56,525 bases of DNA, from NCBI GenBank assembly GCA_035709005.1, contig DASTFB010000097.1, positions 1-56,525 on the forward strand. The letters are read 5' to 3'. The notes under the pieces were generated by a model. The model had not been told where the DNA came from, ran no database searches, and worked only from the letters and a program-made list of their open reading frames with translations. Positions 1-8,897 of the stretch are shown one piece after another. Every line of letters starts with the position of its first letter. Positions within the stretch are counted from its first letter, which is position 1. Source of the stretch: Candidatus Methylomirabilota bacterium. Lineage in GTDB: Bacteria > Methylomirabilota > Methylomirabilia > Rokubacteriales > CSP1-6. A program made the position numbers and the translations under genes.

Positions 1-731
<731 letters not shown>

Positions 732-784
732 CGGCGCTCTCCCTCCGGGTGCGATCCGGCTTCTTCTACACCGCGTGGGCGCGA

Positions 785-812
785 TTGACAAGGTGCGCGC
801 GCCAACGATAAT
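785..812 (+). promoter_or_regulatory. Sigma70-like promoter of the ABC importer operon
   Basis: A perfect -35 TTGACA (785-790) and a -10 GATAAT (807-812, 5 of 6 consensus bases) are separated by 16 bp. They lie 38 bp upstream of the binding-protein ATG, which has its own AGGAGG ribosome site at 839-844. This is the clearest housekeeping promoter in the window. Confidence 0.75.
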
Positions 813-850
813 GGGCCAACTTACCCTCGCCCGCTCACAGGAGGAACGCC

Positions 851-2461
851 ATGGGTCGACGCGGCCTGCTCGGCATCGCCCTCGTAGCCGTCATCGCGCT
901 CTCGCTCGGCCTGCCTCCGGCGTTCGGGCAGACGCCCAAGCGGGGCGGGGTGCTGCGGATCGCGGACCGCGAGGCCCCCAACCTCGATCCCCACCTCTCG
1001 GTGAGCTTCATCACCCACACGTGGGCGAGCATGGTCTACAGCCATCTGGTGCGCTTCCCCTACGGTCCGGAGCAGAAGCACTCCGGCGACTTCTCGATCG
1101 TGCCCGACCTCGCCCAAAAATGGGAGTACAAGACCCCGACCACCGTCGTGTTCACGCTCCGCAAGGGCGTCAAGTTCCACAACAAGCCCCCCGTCAACGG
1201 GCGCGAGGTGACGGCCGACGACGTCAAGTACTCGCTCGAGCGCTTCATGGCCAAGTCGGGCTTCCGCTCCCGCTTCGACCAGGTCCAGTCGATCGAGGCG
1301 GTGGACCGCCACACCGTCCGCGTGACCCTGAAGGAACCCTACGCGCCGTTCCTCAACCACCTGGCCAGCCCCTCCTACGCCGTCATCCTTCCCCGGGAGG
1401 TCGAGCAGCGCCACAAGGACTTCAACCACCCGGACGCCGTGATCGGGACCGGTCCCTTCGTGCTGAAGACTTACGAGCGCGGGGTGCGCGTCGTCTTCGA
1501 GCGGAACCCCGATTACTTCATGAAGGGGCAGCCCTATCTCGACGGGGTGGTGATCGAGATCACCCCGGACGCCTCGGCCCGGCTCAGCGTGTTACGGGCC
1601 GGCAAGGTGGATCTCGGGCACATGTGGGGCTGGCTCTCCCCCGAGCAGGGCAAATCGGTGCAGAAGACGAACCCCGAGATGGTCGTCACCCCCACGATGG
1701 TCGTCGGGCAGGGCGTGATCTACATGCGCACCGACCAGCCGCCCTTCAACGACGTCCGCGTGCGCCGGGCCATCGCGCTGGCCATCGATCGCAAGGGCTG
1801 GAACGACGCGCTGCTGTTCGGCGAGGGCTGCATCGACAGCGGGCCGGTGCCGTGCGCCATGAAGGACTGGAAGCTCGATGCGGCCAAGCTCGAGCCGGCC
1901 CGGGCCAAGTATCTCGTGGGGTACGATCCGGCCGAGGCGAAGGCGCTGCTAACCCAGGCCGGCCTGGGCGGCGGCCTGACCGTGCCCATGTTCCACTGGC
2001 CGGGCTACGCGCCGCCCTGGCGATCGTATTACGAGCTGGCCGCCGACAACCTGGGCAAGATCGGGCTGACCGCGGAGCTGAAGCCCGAGGAGTACGGCAA
2101 GTACATCAGCACGACCTACCTCGGCAAGTTCGAGAAGATGGCCATCGGGCCGATCACGCCGTTCACCGAGGTGGACGATTTCCTCTACGGCACGCACGTC
2201 CCCGAGCAGCCCAACAACCGGAGCCACGTGGCCGACGCCGAGCTGAACAAGCTCCTGGTCGCCCAACGCCGCGAGCTCGATCCGGCCAAGCGCCGGGAGA
2301 TCATCGACCGGATCCAGCGCTACCTCGCCGACAAGGCGTACTACGTCTACCTGCCGAACGCGCCCCAGTACATCACCCACCCGCCCCACGTGAAAGGGTT
2401 CAAGCATCACGACGGCTACGGCCTGGGGATGCGGCTGATGCACACCTGGTTGGACAGGTAA
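851..2461 (+). CDS. ABC transporter substrate-binding protein, peptide/nickel family (SBP_bac_5)
   Basis: Periplasmic or surface receptor of a dipeptide/oligopeptide-type ABC importer, 536 aa, the usual family length. It starts with a Sec signal (MGRRGLLGIALVAVIALSLG, cleavage near AFGQ) and has no lipobox cysteine. The mature start KRGGVLRIADREAPNLDPHL and the later YAPFLNHLASPSYAVILP and GTGPFVLKTYERG segments are family hallmarks. The ATG at 851 is chosen for the AGGAGG 6 nt upstream. It is followed after 18 nt by the first permease gene. The ligand could be a peptide, an opine or another solute; sequence does not decide. Confidence 0.95.
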   Translation: MGRRGLLGIALVAVIALSLGLPPAFGQTPKRGGVLRIADREAPNLDPHLSVSFITHTWASMVYSHLVRFPYGPEQKHSGDFSIVPDLAQKWEYKTPTTVVFTLRKGVKFHNKPPVNGREVTADDVKYSLERFMAKSGFRSRFDQVQSIEAVDRHTVRVTLKEPYAPFLNHLASPSYAVILPREVEQRHKDFNHPDAVIGTGPFVLKTYERGVRVVFERNPDYFMKGQPYLDGVVIEITPDASARLSVLRAGKVDLGHMWGWLSPEQGKSVQKTNPEMVVTPTMVVGQGVIYMRTDQPPFNDVRVRRAIALAIDRKGWNDALLFGEGCIDSGPVPCAMKDWKLDAAKLEPARAKYLVGYDPAEAKALLTQAGLGGGLTVPMFHWPGYAPPWRSYYELAADNLGKIGLTAELKPEEYGKYISTTYLGKFEKMAIGPITPFTEVDDFLYGTHVPEQPNNRSHVADAELNKLLVAQRRELDPAKRREIIDRIQRYLADKAYYVYLPNAPQYITHPPHVKGFKHHDGYGLGMRLMHTWLDR

Positions 2462-2479
2462 CCGGCGGCGGCCGACGGG

Positions 2480-3427
2480 ATGAAGCAGTACGTCCTGCGG
2501 CGGGTGATGCTGGCGGTCCCCACCCTGCTGCTCGTGAGCATCATCGTGTTCCTGATGATGCGGCTGATGCCGGGCGACGTCGCCACCCGCATGGTGGAAG
2601 GCCACGCCTATGCCCCGACCCTGGAGGCCCTGCGTCGTGACCTCGGCCTCGACCGGCCGATCGCCACCCAATACTTAGAGTGGATGGGGGGCATCGTCCT
2701 GCGCGGAGACTTCGGGCATTCGTACTGGACTCGTCTGCCGATCCTCGAGGAGTTCGTGCGCCGCTTCCCGGTGACCCTCGAGTTGGCCCTGCTCACCATC
2801 CTGGTCTCGGTGGTGATCGGGATCCTGGTAGGGATCGTGTCGGCCGTCCGCCAGGACACCGCCGCCGATTACCTGGGGCGGGTCTTCGCCATCCTGGCCC
2901 TGTCGGTGCCGTACTTCGGCCTGGCGGTGGTGGTCGTGGTCGTGCCGTCGATCTACTTCAAGTGGACCCCGGTCTGGACCTACGTGCCCTTCACCAGCGA
3001 TCCGCTCGCCAACCTCAAGATCATGATCGTCCCGGCCCTGGTGTTCGGCGTCACGCGGGCGGGTCCCATCATGCGGATCATGCGGTCCTCGCTGCTGGAG
3101 GTGCTGCGTCAGGAGTACATCCGCACGGCCTGGTCGAAGGGGCTGAGCGAGCGGACCATCGTGCTGCGCCATGGACTCAAGAACGCGATGATTCCCGTGC
3201 TCACCCTGGTGGGCCTGCAGACGCCGCTCTACATCGGGGGGTCCGTGATCATCGAGGCCATCTTTCGCCTACCCGGCGTGGGCCTGTTCTTTTTCGAAGC
3301 GTTGATGCGGCTCGACTACCCGGTGGTGCAGGCCGTGAACCTCATCGTGGCGGCGATGGTGGTCGGGCTCAACCTCCTCATCGACTTCGCGTATGCGTTC
3401 CTGGATCCGCGCATCCGGTATCGTTAG
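2480..3427 (+). CDS. ABC transporter permease, DppB/OppB type
   Basis: Inner-membrane permease of the same importer, 315 aa. Six hydrophobic segments are visible (near residues 10-30, 100-125, 135-160, 175-200, 245-265, 285-305). The cytoplasmic EAA loop that docks the ATPase is intact: RTAWSKGLSERTIVLRHGLK then NAMIPVLT near residues 215-240. The N-terminal MKQYVLRRVMLAVPTLLLVS is characteristic of DppB. It is separated from its partner permease by about 180 bp of hairpin and repeat DNA rather than the few bases usual in such operons. Confidence 0.95.
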   Translation: MKQYVLRRVMLAVPTLLLVSIIVFLMMRLMPGDVATRMVEGHAYAPTLEALRRDLGLDRPIATQYLEWMGGIVLRGDFGHSYWTRLPILEEFVRRFPVTLELALLTILVSVVIGILVGIVSAVRQDTAADYLGRVFAILALSVPYFGLAVVVVVVPSIYFKWTPVWTYVPFTSDPLANLKIMIVPALVFGVTRAGPIMRIMRSSLLEVLRQEYIRTAWSKGLSERTIVLRHGLKNAMIPVLTLVGLQTPLYIGGSVIIEAIFRLPGVGLFFFEALMRLDYPVVQAVNLIVAAMVVGLNLLIDFAYAFLDPRIRYR

Positions 3428-3428
3428 C

Positions 3429-3459
3429 TTGGAGGGGGGCAGTTCCTGCCCCCCTCCAA
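3429..3459. repeat. Perfect 14-bp stem-loop directly after the DppB stop codon
   Basis: TTGGAGGGGGGCAG (3429-3442) pairs perfectly with CTGCCCCCCTCCAA (3446-3459) across a 3-nt loop TTC. It begins 1 base after the permease stop codon. No T-run follows, so it looks more like an mRNA-stabilising or attenuating hairpin than a Rho-independent terminator. It could lower expression of the second permease relative to the binding protein. Confidence 0.75.
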
Positions 3460-3590
3460 ACCTCCCCCGTTCACGCGGGGTGCCACACCGGGCCCCCCTC
3501 CAACTCCCCCATTTACGCGGGGTGACACGGCGGACCTCCCTCCAGACCTCACCCATTCACACGGGGGGTGACAGCGTGGCCCCTCCCAAC
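3449..3590. repeat. Imperfect tandem repeat, three units of 42-45 bp plus a partial fourth
   Basis: Units begin at 3449 (44 bp), 3493 (42 bp) and 3535 (45 bp), with a fragment from 3580. Each reads roughly CC-rich tract, CTCCA, then CCCC(G/A)TT(C/T)ACGCGGGG, then TGACA. Within each unit CCCC pairs with GGGG around TTCAC, so each can form a small hairpin. The period is not a multiple of three and the stretch lies between two permease genes. It could be an interspersed REP-like element; I saw no second cluster of it in this window. Confidence 0.7.
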
Positions 3591-3607
3591 ACTGGTGGCG
3601 ACGCCTG

Positions 3608-4522
3608 ATGGCAACGGTTGCGCCCGCGCCCGTTCCGGCTGTCGCCGTCGAGCTTCGGGCGCTGCCGCCGGCCCGGGCGTGGTATCTCGACGTCTGGGTC
3701 CAGATGGTGCGCCGCAAGCCGCTGGGGACGTGCGGCGGCGTGATCGTGCTCGGCATGCTCGCCGCCGCGCTGCTGGCCGACGTCCTCACGCCGTATGGCT
3801 TCGCCGAGACGAGCCTGCGCGAGCGACTCGTTCCCACGAGCGCCGCCCACTGGCTCGGCACCGATCACCTGGGCCGCGACCTGCTCACCCGTCTCCTCTA
3901 CGGGGCGCGGATCTCGCTGTATGTCGGCTTCGGCGCGGTCGGCCTGGGCAGCGTGCTGGCCACCCTGATCGGCGTGCTGTGCGCCTATTTCGGCGGGCGG
4001 GCCGATCTCCTCGTGCAGCGTGGCGTGGACGCGTGGATGGCGTTCCCGCCGCTCCTACTGTTGATGTCGATCATGTCCCTGGTGGGGCCCAGCGTGCTCA
4101 ACATCACGCTCGTCCTGGGCGTGGCCTTCGGCGTCCAGAACTCACGCGTCATCCGGGGTGTCGCGCTGGCGATCAAGGAGCACACCTACATCGAAGGGGC
4201 CCGAGCGGCCGGCGCCGGCCACGCCCGCATCACCATGGGGCACATCCTGCCCAACGTGCTGCCAACGATCATCGTGGTGGCGACGACCGGGCTGTCGACG
4301 GTCATCCTGGTGGAGGCCAGCCTGTCGTTCCTGGGTCTGGGCATCCCCCCGCCCTACCCGACCTGGGGAGGCATGCTCTCGCTGGCCGGGCTGGACTACA
4401 TGTACCAGGCGCCCTGGCTGGCCATCTGGCCCGCGGTGGCCCTGTCGCTCGCCGTCTTCGGCTTCAACATGCTGGGGGACGGCCTGCGTGACCTGCTGGA
4501 TCCGCGGCTCAAGGGCGGCTGA
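3608..4522 (+). CDS. ABC transporter permease, DppC/OppC type
   Basis: Second permease of the importer, 304 aa. It has the N-terminal extension and first membrane helix of DppC (near residues 45-65), then GTDHLGRDLLTRLLYGARIS near residue 85, diagnostic for this family. The EAA loop EGARAAGAGHARITMGHILP then NVLP is near residues 195-215. The end PRLKGG is close to the usual DPRL C-terminus. No DppD/DppF ATPase gene follows; the next gene is on the other strand and overlaps its last 14 nt. Start at ATG 3608; a weak purine stretch precedes it. Confidence 0.95.
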   Translation: MATVAPAPVPAVAVELRALPPARAWYLDVWVQMVRRKPLGTCGGVIVLGMLAAALLADVLTPYGFAETSLRERLVPTSAAHWLGTDHLGRDLLTRLLYGARISLYVGFGAVGLGSVLATLIGVLCAYFGGRADLLVQRGVDAWMAFPPLLLLMSIMSLVGPSVLNITLVLGVAFGVQNSRVIRGVALAIKEHTYIEGARAAGAGHARITMGHILPNVLPTIIVVATTGLSTVILVEASLSFLGLGIPPPYPTWGGMLSLAGLDYMYQAPWLAIWPAVALSLAVFGFNMLGDGLRDLLDPRLKGG

Positions 4523-4994
4523 GCGGCGCCGGCGGCGCCTGGCCGGGTGCGACCGGGGCCGGGCCCGGTGCGACGGGGGCGGAGCCCGGCGCGGCCGGGG
4601 CCGCGGGGCCAGGAGGGGCGGGCGCCGGCGCCTGTTTATCCTCCGCCGTCGCGGGCCGGGGTTTCGTGACCCTGGCGATCTTCGGGTCCTCCACGAACGG
4701 GGCATAGCGGGCCAGGGCCAGCGTGATGCGATCCCCCTCGTCGACGAGCTGCTCGATCTCGGTGACGCGCTCCTTGAACGTGGCCAGCACGGCGCCCTCG
4801 GGGGTGAGCACCGTGAAGAGCAGCCGGTCCGCCTCTCGGAGCTTGCGAACGACCTCGCCCTCGATCAGCGCCGTCGCCCCGCGCATGGCCTGGGGCAGAT
4901 ACGGGTCCGCCCAGCGCGGGCCGAACAGCGTGGCCACCACGCCGACGGCGATGCCGGCGAGGAAGACGGCGACGAAGGCCCAGCGATAGCTCAC
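4509..4994 (-). CDS. Membrane-anchored protein of unknown function with Pro/Ala-rich tail
   Basis: 161 aa, not recognised. One N-terminal membrane segment (residues 5-25, WAFVAVFLAGIAVGVVATLF) is followed by a charged domain of about 85 residues rich in Leu/Glu (EGEVVRKLREADRLLFTVLT). The end is a low-complexity tail rich in Ala-Pro-Gly (APVAPG repeats). The likely topology is N-terminal anchor with the domain outside the membrane. Its start overlaps the stop of the upstream 81-aa gene by 4 nt (ATGA), so the two are probably co-translated, downstream of ku. The 3' end overlaps the convergent permease gene by 14 nt. Confidence 0.65.
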   Translation of the reverse strand: MSYRWAFVAVFLAGIAVGVVATLFGPRWADPYLPQAMRGATALIEGEVVRKLREADRLLFTVLTPEGAVLATFKERVTEIEQLVDEGDRITLALARYAPFVEDPKIARVTKPRPATAEDKQAPAPAPPGPAAPAAPGSAPVAPGPAPVAPGQAPPAPLSRP

Positions 4995-5236
4995 AGCGTG
5001 GGCCCGGGTGGACCGGGTGGAGGGGCGCCCGGCTCGCCGCCCTCGCCTTTGTCCCGGCCCCGGATGAACCGCTCGAGCCGGTCCAGGGCGTCGGCGGTCC
5101 GGTCACGGGCGGCTTCGGTCCGGGCGCTCATCGAGTCGATCTGCCGGCGCATGTCGGGCATCCCGCCGGTCCGGATGAACGCGATCACGGCGAGCACCAG
5201 GGCCACCACGGCGATGAGGAGTGTCACGGCTTCCAT
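4991..5236 (-). CDS. Small single-pass membrane protein
   Basis: 81 aa, not recognised. Residues 3-22 (AVTLLIAVVALVLAVIAFIR) form one membrane helix. A short amphipathic, coiled-coil-like stretch follows (MRRQIDSMSARTEAARDRTA, then DALDRLERFIRG) and a Pro/Gly-rich end. It resembles helical single-pass scaffold proteins in outline only. It lies 26 nt downstream of ku and overlaps the next gene by ATGA, suggesting a three-gene unit ku - 81 aa - 161 aa. Confidence 0.6.
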   Translation of the reverse strand: MEAVTLLIAVVALVLAVIAFIRTGGMPDMRRQIDSMSARTEAARDRTADALDRLERFIRGRDKGEGGEPGAPPPGPPGPTL

Positions 5237-5262
5237 AGGCGGTGATTCCGCCCCGCGGCGGG

Positions 5263-6123
5263 CTACCTCTTGCCCTGAGCGCGGCGGGCGGCGCGGACGG
5301 GCTCTGCCCGAGACGGCTCGGCGCGCTTGGCGGGCACCTTGGCGGGCGGCTTGCGCTTGGCCAGACTTTCCTTGAGCGCCTCCATCAGGTCGACCACCTG
5401 GGCGCGCGGCGCCGCCGGCGCCGCCACCGTCACCTCCTGGCCCTGGACCTTCCGGTTGATGAGGTCGAGGACACGCTGGCGGTACTCGTCGGCGTACTGC
5501 TCGGGCTTGAACTCGTCGTTGGTCAGGCCGTCGATGAGCTGTTGGGCCAGCTCCATCTCGCCGCCCTTGATCTTGGCCGATTGCCCCTTGTCGACCTCGC
5601 CGAAGTCCCGTACCTCGTCCGCGAAGTACATCGTGTGCAGCATGAGCCCATCCTGGGCCGAGCGGATCAGCACCAGGCTCTCCTTGCCGCGCATGACGAA
5701 CTTGGCCAGCGCCACCCGCCCGCTCTTGGCCATGGCGTCGGCCAGCAGGCGGTAGGCCTTCTCGCCGCCTTTGTCGGGCCCGAGATAGTACGTCCGCTCG
5801 AAGTAGATGGGATCGACCTTGTCGAGCGGAACGAACTCGGCGATGTCGATGATCTTCGAGGCCTCGCCCTCCAGAGCCTTCAGCTCCTGATCGGCGACCC
5901 GGGCGTACTGGTCCTTGGCGAACTCGTAGCCGCGCACCAGGTCGGCGCGGTCGACGACGACGTTACATGTCGGACACAGCATTTGCTGGCGCACCCGCGT
6001 GCCGCACTTCGCATGGAGCATGTTGAAGGACACCGCGGCTGAAGAAGTCGCCGTGTACATCTTCACGGGGATCGAAACCAGTCCGAACGAGATCGTGCCG
6101 GAGCCGATGGAGTGCGGCGGCAT
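5263..6123 (-). CDS. ku: Ku protein, non-homologous end joining
   Basis: Bacterial Ku homodimer subunit that binds DNA double-strand ends and recruits LigD. 286 aa from ATG 6123, the usual size. The N-terminus HSIGSGTISFGLVSIPVKMY is the Ku hallmark; HAKCGTRVRQQMLCPTC, GYEFAKDQYARV and MYFADEVRDFGEV follow. The C-terminal 40 residues are Lys/Arg/Ala-rich, as in Ku tails that contact DNA or LigD. A much longer in-frame extension is open upstream but lacks Ku similarity. The ATG is supported by a -10-like TATCGT 7 nt upstream (leaderless layout). Divergent from ligD. Confidence 0.95.
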   Translation of the reverse strand: MPPHSIGSGTISFGLVSIPVKMYTATSSAAVSFNMLHAKCGTRVRQQMLCPTCNVVVDRADLVRGYEFAKDQYARVADQELKALEGEASKIIDIAEFVPLDKVDPIYFERTYYLGPDKGGEKAYRLLADAMAKSGRVALAKFVMRGKESLVLIRSAQDGLMLHTMYFADEVRDFGEVDKGQSAKIKGGEMELAQQLIDGLTNDEFKPEQYADEYRQRVLDLINRKVQGQEVTVAAPAAPRAQVVDLMEALKESLAKRKPPAKVPAKRAEPSRAEPVRAARRAQGKR

Positions 6124-6130
6124 GGTCGAA

Positions 6131-6136
6131 ACGATA
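6131..6136 (-). promoter_or_regulatory. -10 element of ku (leaderless type)
   Basis: On the minus strand TATCGT lies exactly 7 nt upstream of the ku ATG. With no ribosome site visible, transcription would begin at or next to the start codon. The -35 region is not recognisable. Confidence 0.45.
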
Positions 6137-6219
6137 CCACGCGGGGGCACGCGATTCTCCAGCTCTGCCGCTCGCAACCGGTAGGGTGACCCGTTGGGGC
6201 CAGGGGCGACCGGTTGGCG

Positions 6220-6225
6220 TATCCT
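6220..6225 (+). promoter_or_regulatory. -10 element of ligD (leaderless type)
   Basis: TATCCT is 6 nt upstream of the GTG at 6232. It argues for GTG 6232 over the TTG at 6214 as the ligD start. No -35 hexamer is evident at the usual distance. Confidence 0.4.
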
Positions 6226-6231
6226 GCAGCC

Positions 6232-8190
6232 GTGAAGCCACTGGCCACCCTGCGCGCCCGCCTGGACCGCGCCGATGCCCCCCGCCGCGACGTGACGCCG
6301 TCGCGCGCGCCGGTCATGCTGGCGACCCTGGTGGACAAGCCGTTCTCGGGGGCCGGCTGGCTGTTCGAGCCGAAGTACGACGGCGTCCGCCTGCTCGCCT
6401 TCCGCGACGGCGCCCGGGTAGAGCTCTACATGCGGAGCGGCCAGGAGGTGACGGCCCGCTATCCCGAGCTGACGACAGCCCTGCGCGCGCTCCCGCTCGA
6501 GCGCTTCCTCATCGATGGCGAGATCGTGGCGCTGGACGAGGCGGGTCGGCCGTCGTTTCAGCGGTTGCAGGCGCGCATGGGGCTCACCCGCCCGGCCGAT
6601 GTCGAGCGGGCCCGAGCGCTGGTGCCCGTGAGCGGCGTGTTCTTCGATGCCCTGGCCCTGGACGGGCGCGACCTGCGAGGGCTGCCCTTGAGCGAGCGCA
6701 AGGCGTGCCTGGCGCTCCTGCTGCCGCCCCGCGGCGGGCTGGGCTACGGCGCGCACGTCGACGAGCAAGGGGAGGAGTTCTTCCGGGCGTGCTGCGCCCG
6801 GCACCTGGAGGGCGTCGTGGCCAAGAAGGCCGACAGCCGCTACGTGGGCGGGCGCAGCCGGGACTGGCTCAAGATCAAGTGCCAGCAGCGCCAGGAGTTC
6901 GTCATCGGCGGGTACACCGAGCCGCAGGGCTCGCGCGGCTACTTCGGGGCCCTGCACCTGGGGCTGTACGAGGGAGACCGTCTCGTGTACGTCTCCAAGG
7001 TCGGCACCGGCTTCGATGCCAAGACCCTCAAGCAGGTGTGGGAGCGGCTCGCGCCGCTACGGCGGCCGACCTCGCCGTTCGCCGCCGGCACGCCGACGGG
7101 CCGCGGCCATCACTGGGTCGAGCCCACGCTGGTGGCCGAGGTCCGCTTCACCGAGTGGACCGACGACGGAGGTCTGCGGCATCCGGCCTTCCTCGGCCTG
7201 CGCGAGGACAAACACGCTCGCGATTGCCGGCGCGAGGTCCCGATGCCGCTGGGCGGCGCCGACGACGGCCGGCGGGTGACCATCAGCAACCCCGGCAAGA
7301 TCTTCTTCCCCACCGACGGGTATACCAAGGCCGACCTGGTCGCCTATTACGAGTCTATCGCGCCCTGGCTCCTGCCCTATCTCCGGGACCGGCCCGTGGT
7401 TCTGACCCGGTATCCCGACGGGATCGACGGCAAGTCCTTCTATCAGAAGGACGCCCCGAAATCCGCGCCGTCGTGGGTGCCCACGGTCCGCATCCGAGCC
7501 GAAGAGGTGAACCGCGACATCGACTACGTCGTCGTGAGCGACGTGGACGTCCTGCGCTGGGTGATCAACCTGGGCACGATCCCGCTGCACGTGTGGGCGT
7601 CGCGGGTCCCCACCCTGGAGCGGCCCGACTGGCTCGTGCTGGACCTCGACCCCAAGGGCGCTCCGTTCACCAGCGTGGTGGCGGTGGCCCTGACCCTCCG
7701 GCGGATCCTCGAGCGCCTGCAGCTGCCGAGCTACGTCAAGACATCGGGCAAGACGGGGCTGCACATCTTCGTGCCCCTGGGCGCCCGCTACCCGTATGAG
7801 CAGGTGCGGGCCTTTGCCCGGCTGCTGGCCACCCTGGCGGTCGAGGCCGAGCCGCGCATCGCCACCGTCGAACGCCCGCTGCGCGCGCGCGGCGGGAAGG
7901 TCTACGTGGACTGGGGGCAGAACGGCCGGGGCCAGACGGTGGTGGCCCCGTTCGCGGTGCGTCCGCTCCCCGGCGCCCCCATCTCGTGCCCGCTCGCCTG
8001 GAACGAGGTGACGGCCCAGCTCGATCCCCGGAGCTTCACGATCAAGAACGCGCGAGCCCGCGCGGAGGACCCCGGTGACCCCATGCGCGCCGTGCTGACC
8101 GAGGGGATCGACATCGCCGCGGCCCTGACGCGGATCGAGCGTGAGCCCGGCGCCGGCCACGCCCGCGGCCGGCTCAGGCCGAAGGGCTGA
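6232..8190 (+). CDS. ligD: LigD: ATP-dependent DNA ligase fused to NHEJ polymerase/primase
   Basis: End-joining ligase working with Ku. 652 aa from GTG 6232. The adenylation domain is first: motif I FEPKYDGVRL with nucleophilic Lys48, then DGEIVALDE and EGVVAKKADSRY, followed by the OB fold to about residue 330. The polymerase domain fills the second half: DRPVVLTRYPDGIDGKSFYQ, GTIPLHVWASR, WLVLDLDP with the metal-binding aspartates, and VKTSGKTGLHIFVPLG. The order is ligase then polymerase; the phosphoesterase domain found in many LigDs is absent. The last 17 nt overlap the convergent DUF72 gene. A TTG at 6214 would add six residues. Confidence 0.95.
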   Translation: MKPLATLRARLDRADAPRRDVTPSRAPVMLATLVDKPFSGAGWLFEPKYDGVRLLAFRDGARVELYMRSGQEVTARYPELTTALRALPLERFLIDGEIVALDEAGRPSFQRLQARMGLTRPADVERARALVPVSGVFFDALALDGRDLRGLPLSERKACLALLLPPRGGLGYGAHVDEQGEEFFRACCARHLEGVVAKKADSRYVGGRSRDWLKIKCQQRQEFVIGGYTEPQGSRGYFGALHLGLYEGDRLVYVSKVGTGFDAKTLKQVWERLAPLRRPTSPFAAGTPTGRGHHWVEPTLVAEVRFTEWTDDGGLRHPAFLGLREDKHARDCRREVPMPLGGADDGRRVTISNPGKIFFPTDGYTKADLVAYYESIAPWLLPYLRDRPVVLTRYPDGIDGKSFYQKDAPKSAPSWVPTVRIRAEEVNRDIDYVVVSDVDVLRWVINLGTIPLHVWASRVPTLERPDWLVLDLDPKGAPFTSVVAVALTLRRILERLQLPSYVKTSGKTGLHIFVPLGARYPYEQVRAFARLLATLAVEAEPRIATVERPLRARGGKVYVDWGQNGRGQTVVAPFAVRPLPGAPISCPLAWNEVTAQLDPRSFTIKNARARAEDPGDPMRAVLTEGIDIAAALTRIEREPGAGHARGRLRPKG

Positions 8191-8884
8191 GCAACCCGGC
8201 GAGCCGGCGGGCGAAGGCCGGGCCGGTGCCCGACTCCTCGTGCTTGAAGAACACGTAGGCGTCCCGCCAGCCCTGGCCGAGACTGCTGATCGTGTCGGCC
8301 CAGCCGCGATGGTCGGCGTCGTCGTACCCCTCATCGCGCAGCCGCAGGTACCCGAAGTCGGCCGTGGGCACCAGGGGGGTCGTCCCCGCTTCGGTGTCGG
8401 CGATACACAGGGCGGCATTGCGGGCCCGCAGCCGCTCGTAGACCTCGTCGGCGAACCAGGAAGCGTGACGGAACTCGAAGGCGCAGGCCAGCCCGGCCGG
8501 CAGCAGGGCCAGCAGATCGGCGATCCTGCTGAGGTCACACGGAAAGTTCGGCGGCAGCTGGAACAGTAGCGGGCCGAGCTTGTCGCCGAGCGTGCGGGCG
8601 GCGTCGCAGAAGTACCGGACTGGCTCGTCGACGTCGCGCAGCCGCGCGAAGTGGGTGATGCGCTGGGGCGCCTTGAGCGCGAACCGAAACCCGGGCGGCG
8701 TGGCGGCGGCCCAGCCCGCCAGGGTCTTGGCCGTGGGCATCCGGTAGAACGTCGCGTTGATCTCGACCACGGAGAACTGTTCGGCGTAGAAGGCGAGCAT
8801 CCGCGCGGCGGGCAGATCCGCCGGATAGAAGGTGCCTTTCCACTCGCGGTAGTTGTAGCCGGACGTCCCCACCCAGGCCTTCAC
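8174..8884 (-). CDS. DUF72 (YecE-like) family protein
   Basis: 236 aa from GTG 8884; TIM-barrel family of unknown biochemical role. The N-terminal WVGTSGYNYREWKGTFYP is the family signature, followed by FSVVEINATFYRMP, FALKAPQRITH, GPLLFQLPPNF, FEFRHASWF and the C-terminal DAYVFFKHEESG. The reading frame is open for 29 more codons upstream, but that part overlaps the aldo/keto reductase gene and lacks similarity. The GTG lies 13 nt after the reductase stop, so both are probably one transcript. Its end overlaps ligD by 17 nt, convergent. Confidence 0.88.
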   Translation of the reverse strand: MKAWVGTSGYNYREWKGTFYPADLPAARMLAFYAEQFSVVEINATFYRMPTAKTLAGWAAATPPGFRFALKAPQRITHFARLRDVDEPVRYFCDAARTLGDKLGPLLFQLPPNFPCDLSRIADLLALLPAGLACAFEFRHASWFADEVYERLRARNAALCIADTEAGTTPLVPTADFGYLRLRDEGYDDADHRGWADTISSLGQGWRDAYVFFKHEESGTGPAFARRLAGLLSPSA

Positions 8885-8897
8885 GCTCGGCGACGCC

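Noticed and set aside
3449-3590. CRISPR array
   Set aside because: Units of 42-45 bp diverge along their whole length and have no spacer pattern.
6214-6231. TTG start for ligD
   Set aside because: The GTG at 6232 has a -10-like box at the spacing seen at other genes; TTG would add only six residues and remains a minor alternative.
6124-6957. N-terminal extension of ku by about 278 codons
   Set aside because: Lies antisense to ligD and shows no similarity; Ku proteins start at the HSIGSGTISFG segment.
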